Source: Margaritifera margaritifera
Lineage: Eukaryota > Mollusca > Bivalvia > Unionida > Margaritiferidae
Direction of reading: 5' to 3'
Assembly (NCBI GenBank): GCA_029931535.1
Contig: JAQPZY010001473.1
Span: forward strand, 383,501-447,500
Length of the DNA stretch: 64,000 bases
Shown here in pieces: positions 23,125-33,750 of the stretch. The position numbers and the translations under genes were made by a program. The first letter of the stretch is position 1, and every line of letters begins with the position of its first letter. The notes beneath the pieces are model-generated. The model ran no database searches and had not been told where the DNA came from. It worked only from the letters and a program-made list of their open reading frames with translations.

Positions 23125-24918
23125 TAGGGGTGAAACAATTCATCAATATATTGATGCATCGATACTTTTGCCATATCGATACAGATACAAGAGGTGAAGA
23201 ATCGATACAAAACGATACTTACCCTATAGAAGTTACTTTAATCTTCATCAGTCATGAATAATTAATAGTCATTTGCCTTTTTATTCTTTAAACTGAGAAT
23301 TTATCTGAGACTGACATCGCGGCACAGGCACTAATGTTTGTCAGTGAAAATAAAAAATAAAAAAATAATTAAAAAAACGGTTGAAAACACCCACTCACCT
23401 TTTGCAAATATCTAAAAGGTTACGTGGTTCAAAATGTGTCCCCCCCCCCTTTCGCCGATTACATGATAATTATTTTATACCATCAGCATGTTCAGTCACT
23501 GATAATATATATCAACGTAAAGGACACTTTCCAAATTTGTTCCCCATGTATGACTGAAGTACTTTACTGATCATTTAATAACCACTTTTATGTGAAGTTT
23601 CTCTGTTGCTTCGTATCTTGTCTATATGGATCAAATTTAAAGGCTACACTTCTGGTGTGTCACTCAGTGAAGTGTGTTACATTAAATTCTGATTGGTGGT
23701 TATTGTTTGTTGCAGTCCAGGGTAAACAATAACCACCAATCATAATTGACTGCAGCTTGTTCACTGCGTGACATACCGGAAGTACTGGCATCCAAACTTA
23801 ATCCAGGTAGATACAAAGCAACAGAGAAACTTCGTTCACATTGGATGTTAAATGATCTGTAAATTACTAAAGTTGTACGTGGAGAACAAGTTTGGAATGT
23901 TTCCTTTTACATTGATATAGGTAATCAGTGACTAAACGTGCCAATAGGATAAATAAAATTAGCACAGAATCAGCAAGGAGGCAGATTTCAAACCATGCAG
24001 TTTTGTCACCTTGTGTAAATTTGTTAATTTTGTATAGAAGAGGAGTGGGCATTGTCAGTAGTTTTCCTTTTCACTAACAGAAACAAGTGCCTCTGTTGTT
24101 TTACATCTGCTGTAAGTACAGTGTAATAGATTCTGGTTGTTAGTTATCTCCACTCCCATACCTGGACTTGCTCTAGATAAGATTTTCATTGCAGGTGGAA
24201 ATTGCACTATTTTTTCTGTTCTGAAGATAACACCGTCATGTCTTTCAAATTTAACTGAAGACATGAAATTTATAACAAGATGTTTTAAAAGTTAATTGGT
24301 TGTTATTGGTTTAAGGCCATTTTTCAGCACATGATAGGCTATACATGGCGGCCAGTATATTTGGTGGAAGAAGACCGGGAAGAACCACCGACCCACGGAA
24401 ACTACTGGCAAGCTTTCTCACATACCCATGTTTGCCAAGCCCGAGACTTGAACCCATGAGGACAGAGGTGAGATGTCAGTGATCTGTAAAGGCGAGCGCC
24501 TTCGACCACTCGGCCACCCGGATCCCCTGTTTTAATAGCATTCATGCAGTGTAAAACAAAGGGTGTGGTCACCAAGATGAGTCCTGGATCTGATCAAATG
24601 GAATAGCCTCAAATGGCCTAAATGATTGAATTAAGATCATTAACAACTAATATGTAGTCTCTTTGGATGTACTTTTTTATCTTGTCAAGGATGAAATGGC
24701 ATATGAACAGATGCTAAATTTATGTCTGTCTGTAATCTGGATGCTAGAAATACAACCAATATTTCAACACATACAAAACAGCCCAACCCTACCACTGACA
24801 GACCTTCTAAAGATGAAAAGACCATTAAGTTGATATGTGTATCGATAATGTATCTTATCGTAGGCTGTGTATCGTGAATCATATCCATACGCAGCACAGG
24901 TGTATCGTTTCACGCCTA
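23125..24918. mobile_element. hAT-like fold-back element with 8-bp target duplication
   Basis: The left end 'taggggtgaaacaattcatc' and the inverted right end 'taggcgtgaaacgatacacc' are terminal inverted repeats. Both flanks carry 'gacacaag' (23117-23124 and 24919-24926), an 8-bp duplication as made by hAT transposases. Inside, long imperfect inverted arms face each other around about 23715: 'attggtggttattgttt' at 23691-23707 pairs with 'aaacaataaccaccaat' at 23722-23738, and similarity extends outward past 23340 and 24130. No transposase frame is present, so it is non-autonomous. A SINE sits in its right arm. Confidence 0.8.
24300..24527 (-). mobile_element. tRNA-derived SINE type 1, copy 1 (nested in hAT-like element)
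   Basis: Read on the minus strand it starts 'ggggatccgggtggccgagt', has an A box-like 'gtggccgagtggtcgaagg' and a B box-like 'gggttcaagtctc', then a body 'gtatgtgagaaagcttgcca' and the tail 'ggccttaaaccaataacaa'. It matches the plus-strand copy at 56991-57251. The tRNA part is Ser/Leu-like; it is not a functional tRNA gene. Confidence 0.8.
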
Positions 24919-26148
24919 GACACAAGTGGTGACAAGTACTATAGCAACAATATGATTGACTGGTTCACAGAATGTAGTTTCTGATTGACAAAAAAACAAA
25001 ACAATGTACATAATAAGAAACCAGTTGTTTAGGCAGTAAATAGGTTAAAAATGGTTGTTGAGATAATGGGAAAAGAAAGATGCAAATAATTCATGAAGAA
25101 AACTAAGGTTTTTGATAATTTTTTGTTCAAAAGTTGTTTAAGGAATTCAAGGTTCAGGAATTGGAGGAATGGCTGCAATATTTATTTTCATTGGATCTTA
25201 ATGGTGACTGACAGTGTAGGGGTATGTAGAGGCTCATAGATACAATATAATTGTATAGAAGTTTGTTACTCTCAAGGAACATGTTATGCATTCTGGATGG
25301 CACTAAGATTTCGTATAAATCATGCTTATGGGTTATACATTCCGGATGAGCTGCCTAGATTTGGAAAAAGTGACACTAAGGTTTCTTAAAAATCATGCTT
25401 ATGGGTTGGCATCTCTGGAATGCACTTTTATTTCTATATTTTGTAGTGTTGGGGTCTGCAACTATTTCTTTGTTTCTTTTTTTTCCCTGTATAATTTGTA
25501 TTCTTTTCTGATTGTGGTACTTTCCCACCCCTCCAAAAATTTGCATCCTCTCCAAGTAGATTTAAAAGAAATAGCCCAGACTAATTTTTCAGATCTGATT
25601 GGTCGGTCCAATACTTGCAGGCTGCATCTCAGTAGAAAACCACTCATAACCAAAATCCAAATACTTATACAGTTTGCTAAGTTTAGAGACATAGTATCAA
25701 GGAGGTATTTGTACCATTGTTATTCTTACTTTTATCTGGATTATAAAAATGTTGACAACAAATAGCAAAAATAATATTTAATTCTATTTTTAAACAAGCT
25801 TTCTGATTTTTTTAAAGGAGCTTTTTGACAAGTTTATGGTGAGATATATTATTTTTAAAAAATGATCTATTATTGATCCAGTTCACTTGTATACAGAGAA
25901 TTTATAGTTCTGTTTCATGACAGCATTTAATGTAATGTTAGTCACAGTTTCTACTTGAATTAATTATCATGTAAGTCTAACCTAAATCTGATCAGTAAAT
26001 TTTCATAATAGAAGACAAAAAACAAAAGAAGGTTAGATTCTTTTATTAATTTGAAATATTTTGAATTTTATAAATGCTCAAATGGTTGTAAAGAGTTCAG
26101 TAACATGATGAAATTGGTGTCTCAAGCCATGCGTTTTGATTTATACAG

Positions 26149-26277
26149 ACATAGATGAGTGTAGAGATGGGACCCATGGATGCAGATCGCCAGCAATTTG
26201 CCACGACACAGATGGATCATATTACTGCACCTGTCCTAAGGGATACTATCTTGGTACTGATGGGAAGACTTGTGTTG
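26149..26277 (+). CDS. Exon 13: calcium-binding EGF domain
   Basis: The exon is 129 bp between tatacag and gtaagt, phase 1 to phase 1. It encodes NIDECRDGTHGCRSPAI, CHDTDGSYYCTCPKGYYL and GKTCV. The N-x-D-E-C start and the C-x-D-x4-Y-x-C-x-C segment match calcium-binding EGF and the Asx-hydroxylation consensus. Six cysteines are present. Such domains usually stiffen rod-like extracellular proteins. Confidence 0.9.
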
Positions 26278-27600
26278 GTAAGTTGTAGCTTGTGTGTAGA
26301 AAATACTTTGGAGGGGCAGCATGCAGTGCCCTGTAGCTGCTGTTCTTCACTCAAAATGGAGAAATAACCAGTATCAGATAAACTATGGACACTAATGTAG
26401 TGTGTATAAAACTACGCACTAGATATAATTTCACCCAGTTTTGGCTGAAATCTGGTATAATGTGTTAACATTCTTAGTCCATAGTTTTTCTGTGATTGAA
26501 TAGCATCTCAAGAGGGAAATGTCTGCTGTTTTCAATTGCTTCGCACCACAAAAGGCAGATATTGATTTGGATTGAGGGTTGCATTGGTTGTCTTTGACAA
26601 GTGCAGAAATTTGTACCAGTTCGGATTGAGGGTAGCAGTGACTGGCTTTGTGGAATGTGAAATTTACAACTCCCGATTCTAAGCAGCTTATGAGAGAAAT
26701 GCATTTAAGAGAGAGTAGCATTATCAAAGCCTGAAACCAGTCACAGCAAGTAACATGTGACTATGCTGGAATTAATTGAATGGTCTGCATGTGTGTATGT
26801 TTGCCTTTGGTGTTAAACAGCAACTACAGTAGCATGGAACATACTGTCAGCTTCACTGTATTCATTTTAACTAAAATGAACAGGTAGAGTACACAGACCA
26901 TCTCTGTAATAGGAGTGACTCTCTGTGCAGTTTATGTGTTTTAGTTGACTGTTGCTGGTATAGGAAAGTAGTATTTGGCCTTGATGCAGCAAAGACAAAT
27001 GCTACAGTCAATCCAAATCGTTGGAAAATCCTGGAAGACTTTTTGATGCCTTCTTTGGACTATTCTTTTGTTTTCAACTATCGGTACCTAAATCTTGCCT
27101 GTAATATGTCTTTACTAAATATTGATTGTAGCATAGTTAAGACATTTCTTCCATTAAATAAAATAATCAAACTTTGTAGAATTTAAACACTTCGGTCAAT
27201 TTGGGTGCATTTTATTCTGCTGTATAAATTTGAACACTAGCAGTTTTAAAAATCAGATTGTTTTAAAAATGTAAATGTTACTTTAAAGAAACTTGATAGT
27301 CTAATGAAGTAAAACAGCAGCTATACGACAGTGAAGTAACTGATTTAGATAATATGCACCAAAATCCAGTACACACAATTTCAGTTACCACAGAAATCTG
27401 AATCAAATAAAAAAAATAAAAAAAACTTTGAATAGGGTTAATTTTAGATGTTTGCAGACTCAAAGTCAGACTGCATTGTCAGGCATCAGCTGTATTTACA
27501 GTCATAGTAAAAATGCCCCCTGCCTCTCTGTCTTTCACTTTAACATAAATGGGGTATTTATAGAATATATTTCATCCTTTTGCAAATTAACTGCAATATG
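26278..27600. other. Intron part without recognised feature
   Basis: AT-rich sequence without a repeat, exon or RNA gene that I can support. Overlapping minus-strand frames around 26431-26727 show no domain. Confidence 0.45.
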
Positions 27601-27628
27601 CTTTGCTGAATCTTTTCTACAGCTACAG

Positions 27629-28390
27629 TCAAACCTGTACTAATGGTCACCTTTATTCAGTGGTCACCTGTGTACAACAGCCATTCTAATTTCCCCCCGT
27701 CAAATTTCTTACATAAACGTCCTGTATTTAACGGTCATCTGCTCTCCACAGTCAGCGGCCAGGTGTTTCCTAACCAAACAATGGTTTCTGCCTTAAGCAG
27801 TCTTTGGCGCATATCTACAGTGACCGCTTAGTCAGTGCAAACTAAATTTTGTTTTATGAGGAAGGCATTGTTTAGATAAAGGAATATGATGTGAATCAAT
27901 GTGCAAACATTTCTTATCTCACTTGTACTCATCGTACAACAGTCACATTGATAGTGTGACTCAAAGGTGTAAATACGTCATATTTGAAATAGAGGCAGTT
28001 TTTATCATTAGGATAGAGGGTTGAAGCAATTCGTTTGCTGGATGGTGGGAAAAGTAGTTGTGTTATCGCAGTAGAAATGGAAGTCGCCTTTTGTGCCAGT
28101 GTGACAGGTATAGTTCAATATCTTCATCAGTTTGCCTATGAATTAAAGCTTTCTGAAGATAAAGTTCGTCTTGGAGAAGAGATATGAGTTACATCCCTTT
28201 TCATTAGGGTCAGGGGTCATTCAATATTTAAAACTTGTCTGTAAAGGCAGGTAAAGTTTCATTTCATGGATCACAAAGAATAGCCATATATGGCTTCTTT
28301 TTATTTCCTATTCATCACAGGCTTCTCACATAAGTCAGCTGTCTTTTGATCTGGGCGAGTTGAGCAACTGGTTAATCTAGATCGTAGATC

Positions 28391-28426
<36 letters not shown>

Positions 28427-28559
28427 TAATAACAATGATATTCAGTGCAAGGTATTTGTTCAAAACCAGTTTTAAAAGGTGAACCTGTGTACAGAGGTCA
28501 CCTGTGTACAAAGGCCAGTTGTACCTTTTCCCATGGGTGGCTGCTATTGACAGGTTTGA
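27629..28559. mobile_element. Non-autonomous DNA element with inverted ends
   Basis: The left end 'tcaaacctgtactaatggtc' and the right end, read on the minus strand, 'tcaaacctgtcaatagcagc' are inverted. Both are followed inward by several 'ggtcacctgtgtaca' type blocks (27656-27676 and 28483-28512 inverted). No transposase frame is visible. A clear target duplication was not found. An (AAT)n run lies inside at 28391-28425. Confidence 0.55.
28391..28425. repeat. (AAT)n microsatellite
   Basis: About twelve 'aat' units, slightly interrupted at the right. Confidence 0.95.
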
Positions 28560-28870
28560 ATGTATTTGCTGCACATATTCTGCTGTCTATGGATTTGGAA
28601 TGTTTTGCTGCAACTATTTTTCAGAAACTTTGCAGAGGTTAATGTGTAAGACAAGAAAGCATTTACTGTAAATATTCTGCAAACATTTGCTGCAGATATT
28701 CTGCAAACGTTTTGCTGCAGATACATGTAGCAAATATTTTGCAAATATTCAGTAGTACCAGCCACATTTGGCCCTTGCAATACCTTTGCTACAAAATCCA
28801 GGTGCATGTAATTTGAAAACACTGTAAGAGTTTTGCTGCACATATTTTGCAAACACACAAACTTTTTCGG
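28560..28870. repeat. Short tandem repeat, ~24-bp degenerate unit
   Basis: The motif 'ttgctgcagatattctgcaa' recurs with variation at least eight times, most regularly at 28665-28750. It is immediately right of the element above. The minus-strand frame at 28544-28933 (N-C-S-K-x-F-type repeats) is a shadow of it. Confidence 0.7.
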
Positions 28871-28939
28871 TTGAATACCCCCCTCTCCCCCCAAACAACA
28901 ACAACAGCAGCAGCAGGCATAAGAGGATATCATGTCTTC

Positions 28940-31360
28940 AAATACATGTTGTCTGCTTGATAGAATGTATTCATGTAAATGTCCATTAGTAAGTCACAAC
29001 TTCAGAAAAAGCTCATAGACTTTTATTTACATGACAAGTCTGTGTTTGACAAAAAATTACAGTAGCAAAATCTAATTACCAACCAGAAATATTTTTCCAA
29101 GTACACCTGTCTCTTGATAACTCAAGAGTGACAGGGTCCATAAACATTGACCACAACATAGGTGAATGCATGAGATAGGGAGGCTAAAATTTTGGCTAAC
29201 AGTTGGGGGAAACTTGGTGGAGTGCTTATAACTTTGTTGATCCATGTGAAGCATACCCACTATTGTCCTACACAAGTATTCATTGAATGGACTTAAATAG
29301 TTATGGATATTAGATCTGAAGAAGTCAGTTAAGTCCGTAATTGATCAATACTTTTAATATAGATTGAGTTGTCATTCTGTACTCGGACACAGAGTAGTGT
29401 GTCAGTAATGTCAGAGTTGCTTTCCTTTGATGGTTAGACTACATGCATCTATTACAAGCAAACACCAACAAACTAAAGTATCTTAGCTAGAATTACACTC
29501 ATAAATTTCTGGAATCAAATACATAGAATATGTTTGCACTGGTTAATTCCTTAACATAGCGATTTTAAATCTCACTTTCTTCAAAAACACAATGCTGTGT
29601 ACAACCCTATATCATTTGTCCTAATAAATTCAGTCGGCACACGCTGCATGGTTCGTGAATGCTACAGCTGGATTGAAAAAACAATCAACCAAAAAGTAAA
29701 AAGAAAGTACAAATTGATGCATTTTATTATACCTTGCAAGTTTATTTTTGAATGTATCGATGCAAATTTTGAGGAACAATCCACAGGTAAGGCAAAAGCA
29801 ACAACTTAGGTGTTGTCTATGATGTGTGATTTTAACAAGAAATTATGCTCACCCTGTACATGGATGTTGCTATGTTGGCACCTTTCATTTACTGTAATGA
29901 ACTGGTTACAAATTAATCTGTTAATTAACATGGGTTATCATGCCAAAGGAATATTAAGTTTTCAACAATTGTCAAAATAAATCAAGCTGAGTTGCCGAGT
30001 AAACACTTAATTAGTTTCTCATGGAACCGCTTATGGATATTGTAGTGGCAGTCAGTTGACCCTTTTCTCATTTGAATAGAAGAGGGTATATCACATTTAT
30101 AATAATTACAATAAAACCAAATTAAAAAAGAAAAAGAAAAGATGAATTTCACTTGACAAGATTTCAGTTGGTATTTATTTCTTACAGTGTCGCCACCAGT
30201 ATGCATTTTACATTTTCATTGATCTATATTTCATCGTTTTTTATTGAGAAAATATTTTTGTTAAAGTCAGTCTTACAAAATATATATTTCATATTCAAAT
30301 TTGCAAATTTCATGATATACATTCCAAATTAATAATAATAAAACAAGCAATATGTAGAGTTTTTGTTTACAAATTTTGATTGTGATTTTTAAATGTTAAG
30401 TAAATAGGAGCCAAAATTTTGCCTTTTCTGCAAGACAAAAATGGAATCCACACCTGCCTCTGTACAATAAGTAGGTTTGCAAGTTATAAGGGTATGCTAA
30501 AATGATGGAGTTGTGTATCTGTTTGCAAAAGAAAAAATCACCTAAGATGGTATTTTTTGTGAAAGCTTTGCATTACTACGTAACTACAGTAAAGATTGTT
30601 TATTAAGTTCTTGGATACAATGTTTTCTCTGTTAGAATGTTTGAGTTTAATTTCCCCTGACAAATTCCTAATTAATATTTATTCCAATGGCTTTGTTATA
30701 ATGTTCTTTTGTTACAATATTTAATTGGTTATAGCGATTGATTTGTGTGGTCCACCTGAGAAAATTAGCTCATTTATAATGCTTTTATCACATGACATGC
30801 TGAAGAAGCCAGATAAACAATGGCAGTCGTTTATATAAGAAAGGTGTAACAAAAAAGGTGCTAAGTAACAAAATCATGATAATCACACATCATTCATAAT
30901 CAGTAAATAACTAACGCCTAAGAAAGATGCCAGGTAACAAAGATGTGATGATCACACCTAATTCATTATCGGTTCTTTAGAATCACAGGTTGCTGGTTCA
31001 GTGCGATTAAAGCATGAAAACAAATGTTTTTGTTTTGTACTTTTTTGACTAAATAATTTATAAATATACTTTAGCTATCATTCTATACCTGTATGGTGAC
31101 TAATTGAGTACAGTTTGAAGTAAATCTCTTCTTGTGTTCATTTTGAATTTCTGACTGTTGTGAAAATAGCTGAAAATTCACATGAGAAAAAAAGAAAATA
31201 TTTCTCTTTAGACACAAGGCTACAAATAATATGAGGAATAGAAGCAGGGTGTTCACGAAAATGATGGATCAGGGTGGATGAATGTTGGCTTGGTCGATAT
31301 TTCATTGTAACTTTAAATTCATGGTATAGCTCAGCCATGAAAACCACGAATATTGGAGCC
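28940..31360. other. Intron part without recognised feature
   Basis: AT-rich sequence. Short open frames (29597-29809, 29982-30206, 31138-31347) show no domain. I see nothing else I can defend. Confidence 0.4.
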
Positions 31361-31362
31361 CC

Positions 31363-31710
31363 ATGAATATAAAGTATTTCACAGTATATAGACCTAAAGG
31401 TTTTGATGTTCCTGTAAAAGCCCAGTTTGTACTGAATGGAGACATTTTACACTTTGTTATGAAATTCACATATCTTGGCAATGTAATTTCTGTAAACTTG
31501 TCTGATGAAGAAGATATTTTGAATCAGAGGAGAGCTCTATGTATGCATCTTAACATGTTAATAAGGAAATTTGGCATCTGTAGCTACTCTGTAAAGGTTT
31601 TATATGTTAAAACTTACTGTACAGACTTGTTTTGCTTCACACTTTGGTGTAATTTTTCAAGTCAATGTATATGTAACATAGCTGTATTCAATAACAGTGT
31701 TTATAGATGG
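31363..31710 (+). pseudogene. Non-LTR retrotransposon relic, C-terminal domain after RT
   Basis: The open frame reads KFTYLGNVISVNLSDEEDI, then RRALCMHLNMLIRKFGIC and VKVLYVKTYCTDLFCF with LWCNF. The pattern F-x-YLGxxIS...D-D-x-DI-x-x-QRR...N-x-L-x-RKF-x-x-C...VK...F-x-x-YC...LWCN is the conserved region downstream of reverse transcriptase in CR1/RTE/jockey-type LINEs common in aquatic invertebrates. Only this 3' part remains; the RT motifs are absent upstream. It joins the leader of a family A repeat at 31713. Confidence 0.75.
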
Positions 31711-31712
31711 AT

Positions 31713-32465
31713 TTTAACTCAACTGGTCATAGACCAAGAGAGCTTATTGGATGGCCTGTTGTCCATCCGTCAATGTTAGCACAAGCTCGTTGTCACTACT
31801 CATAAACTACTTGGAAGATTGCCATGAAACTTTACACATAAATTCATTCCAAGATCTAGTTGGTCCTAAATGGAAATGGTACTGCTCAGACATTCAGTAT
31901 GACTGCCACAGCGGCTATCTGAAAAACCTTGGTATTGCTATTCCTCCTGAATGGAAAATCATATCAGCATGAGATTTCCACTCTAAGATTTCATATGATG
32001 TCTGCTTGGTCCAAAATGAAAATGGTGCCGATCTAACATCCGGTATTCCACTATCTTGAAAATCTTGTTAATGCTTTTTGTCGTAAACGGAAAGTCATAT
32101 TGATATGGGATTTTCACCAGAAGACTTCTTAGGGTGTCTTGTTGGGCCTAAATGAAAATGATGCTGATCTGACATCTAATATATTCAAAATCATGTTAAC
32201 ACTACTCCTCCTGAATGGATGGCCATATTCACATAGGATTTTCACCAAAAGACTTCTAATAATGTCTACCTGGTCCTAAATGAAAATGGTGCTGATCTGA
32301 CATCCACTATGGCCATCACAGCAGCTAATTTGAAAAACTTCTTAGTGCGCAGAAATATGTTTCAGCACTCTGCAGTAAAAAAGAAATGGTCTTATCTTGA
32401 ATTTCTGGAAATTCTTTTAGGTCAGTAGAGCATCAGGAACTTCGAAGGACTCCTGTTGATTCTTT
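31713..32465 (+). repeat. Family A repeat, copy with leader and tail
   Basis: It has the leader 'catagaccaagagagcttat', degenerate units with 'tggtcctaaatggaaatggt' and 'gattttcaccagaagacttc', and the tail 'atgtttcagcactctgcagt' with 'ggaaattcttttaggtcagt'. The arrangement is the same as in copy 1. Confidence 0.7.
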
Positions 32466-33390
32466 CTGCAAGATGATTGGCTACTGAATGATTACCGCTA
32501 TGTAGAGCCATCACAGCATAATTCTTTGCAAGAGGGACAATACTATTAAGCACAGTCATATTTGGACCAGTCCACTAGCAAGGCTGTTCTGGATTTTAAT
32601 GTTACCTGACATAACATATGCTTTTGTTGTGACACATGCTTTCTTTACGATGTGTGCTTTATGTATGATGTATACTCGTGTGCTATGAGGTAAATACTGA
32701 CTATTGCATTTCCACATTCATTGCCAATAGTCAGCTGCCTTGTTGGTGCCAAAATAGATTGTTTTGTTAAAAGTAGTCATTCATTTGAGGTTTCACTCAG
32801 GTTTTAGACTAAAATGACTTTGAAACACTAAGGACAGCAGTTTATAAAGAAAAAAGGTATGGATTCTACTGTTTATAGTCTAAAAGGTAATATGTTTTTT
32901 TTTGTAATAAAACCCCAAAACCACTGATAATAACTCGATGACCAATACTTTACACAAGGTCAAAGTGACCTTTATTGTTAACCTCATTCACCTTAAACAT
33001 TTGCATTAGTAAACCTGGTTGCACCATTTTAATGTTGTTTAGTTTCTCAGACAATTATGTATATGGGGAAGTAAAAATTTTTAAAATGTATCTTAAGCAG
33101 TGTTACATTACCAGCTAGAAAATAAAAAGTCAGTGCCATTTGTTTTTTTATGCTTTAATTACCTTCATAACTTTTTCTGATTCCCACTCAGTTTCTGAAC
33201 ACATACAGTACGAAATGACACATGACCAGAACTTGGCAGTCTCTGAATTGGCTTCCTTCAATAATTTATGAAGTAGCTACATAAGTTTCAGTTTTAAATT
33301 TCAAGCACTGTTACAGTACTGTTGCTTGATTATCTCCCCACATAATAGTTATGTAAATCCACTCATAGTAATCAGTCGCACAGCCTAGAT

Positions 33391-33504
33391 CAGGGGTGTC
33401 AAACATATGGCCCATGGGCTGGATACAGCCTGCCAGACTCATTATTATTTATTATTATTTATATCAAATCTGGCCTGCCATAGCAAATGAGTTTGACGTC
33501 CCTG
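33391..33504. mobile_element. 114-bp hAT MITE with perfect 8-bp target duplication
   Basis: The left end 'caggggtgtcaaacatatgg' and right end 'tgagtttgacgtccctg' are inverted. Each side carries 'gcctagat' (33383-33390 and 33505-33512). The CAGGGGTGTCAAAC end and the 8-bp duplication are hallmarks of hAT elements. Its right border lies 51 bp upstream of exon 14. Confidence 0.9.
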
Positions 33505-33555
33505 GCCTAGATAATATCTTAGTAGAATGCAGAATGGTCTTGTATGATTTTGTAG

Positions 33556-33750
33556 ACATCAAGGAATGTGATGTGAAGAATGGATACTGTGACCAGGTGT
33601 GTAATGAGCAGCCAGGCAGCTATTTCTGCACCTGTCCACGAGATGGCTACACCCGCTTCAGTGGAGATGGGACCTCCAACTACACCATCCCTCCCTCCGA
33701 GGATGGCACATTGAACACAGATACATTTTACATAGATCACACTTGTGTCA
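33556..33750 (+). CDS. Exon 14: EGF domain 2 with long C5-C6 loop
   Basis: The exon is 195 bp between ttttgtag and gtaagt, phase 1 to phase 1. It encodes DIKECDVKNGYCDQVCNEQ, then GSYFCTCPRDGY and, after a long Ser/Thr/Gly-rich segment, IDHTCV. Six EGF cysteines are present. The loop between the fifth and sixth is 36 residues against 12 in exon 13. The start D-I-K-E lacks the second Asp/Asn of the calcium motif, and the hydroxylation position is Glu, so calcium binding is doubtful. Confidence 0.85.

Larger units (their letters stand above)
22990..25440. repeat. Dispersed repeat R1, copy 2, split by a hAT-like element
   Basis: The parts 22990-23116 and 24919-25440 together match 770-1190, continuing through 'gcttatgggttggcatctct'. 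The interruption is exactly the element at 23125-24918. A local duplication around 25260-25420 repeats 'atcatgcttatgggtt'. Confidence 0.6.

Noticed and set aside
22677..23261. 194-codon open frame
   Set aside because: Only its first part is the sushi exon 22687-22854. The rest is read-through into the intron and a hAT-like element, after a good gtgagt donor.
25322..25765. 147-codon open frame as a gene
   Set aside because: Low-complexity, hydrophobic reading in AT-rich repeat R1 flank, with no domain or splice support.
28560..28870. CRISPR-like array
   Set aside because: The ~24-bp units are degenerate and continuous, without unique spacers, in a eukaryotic intron.
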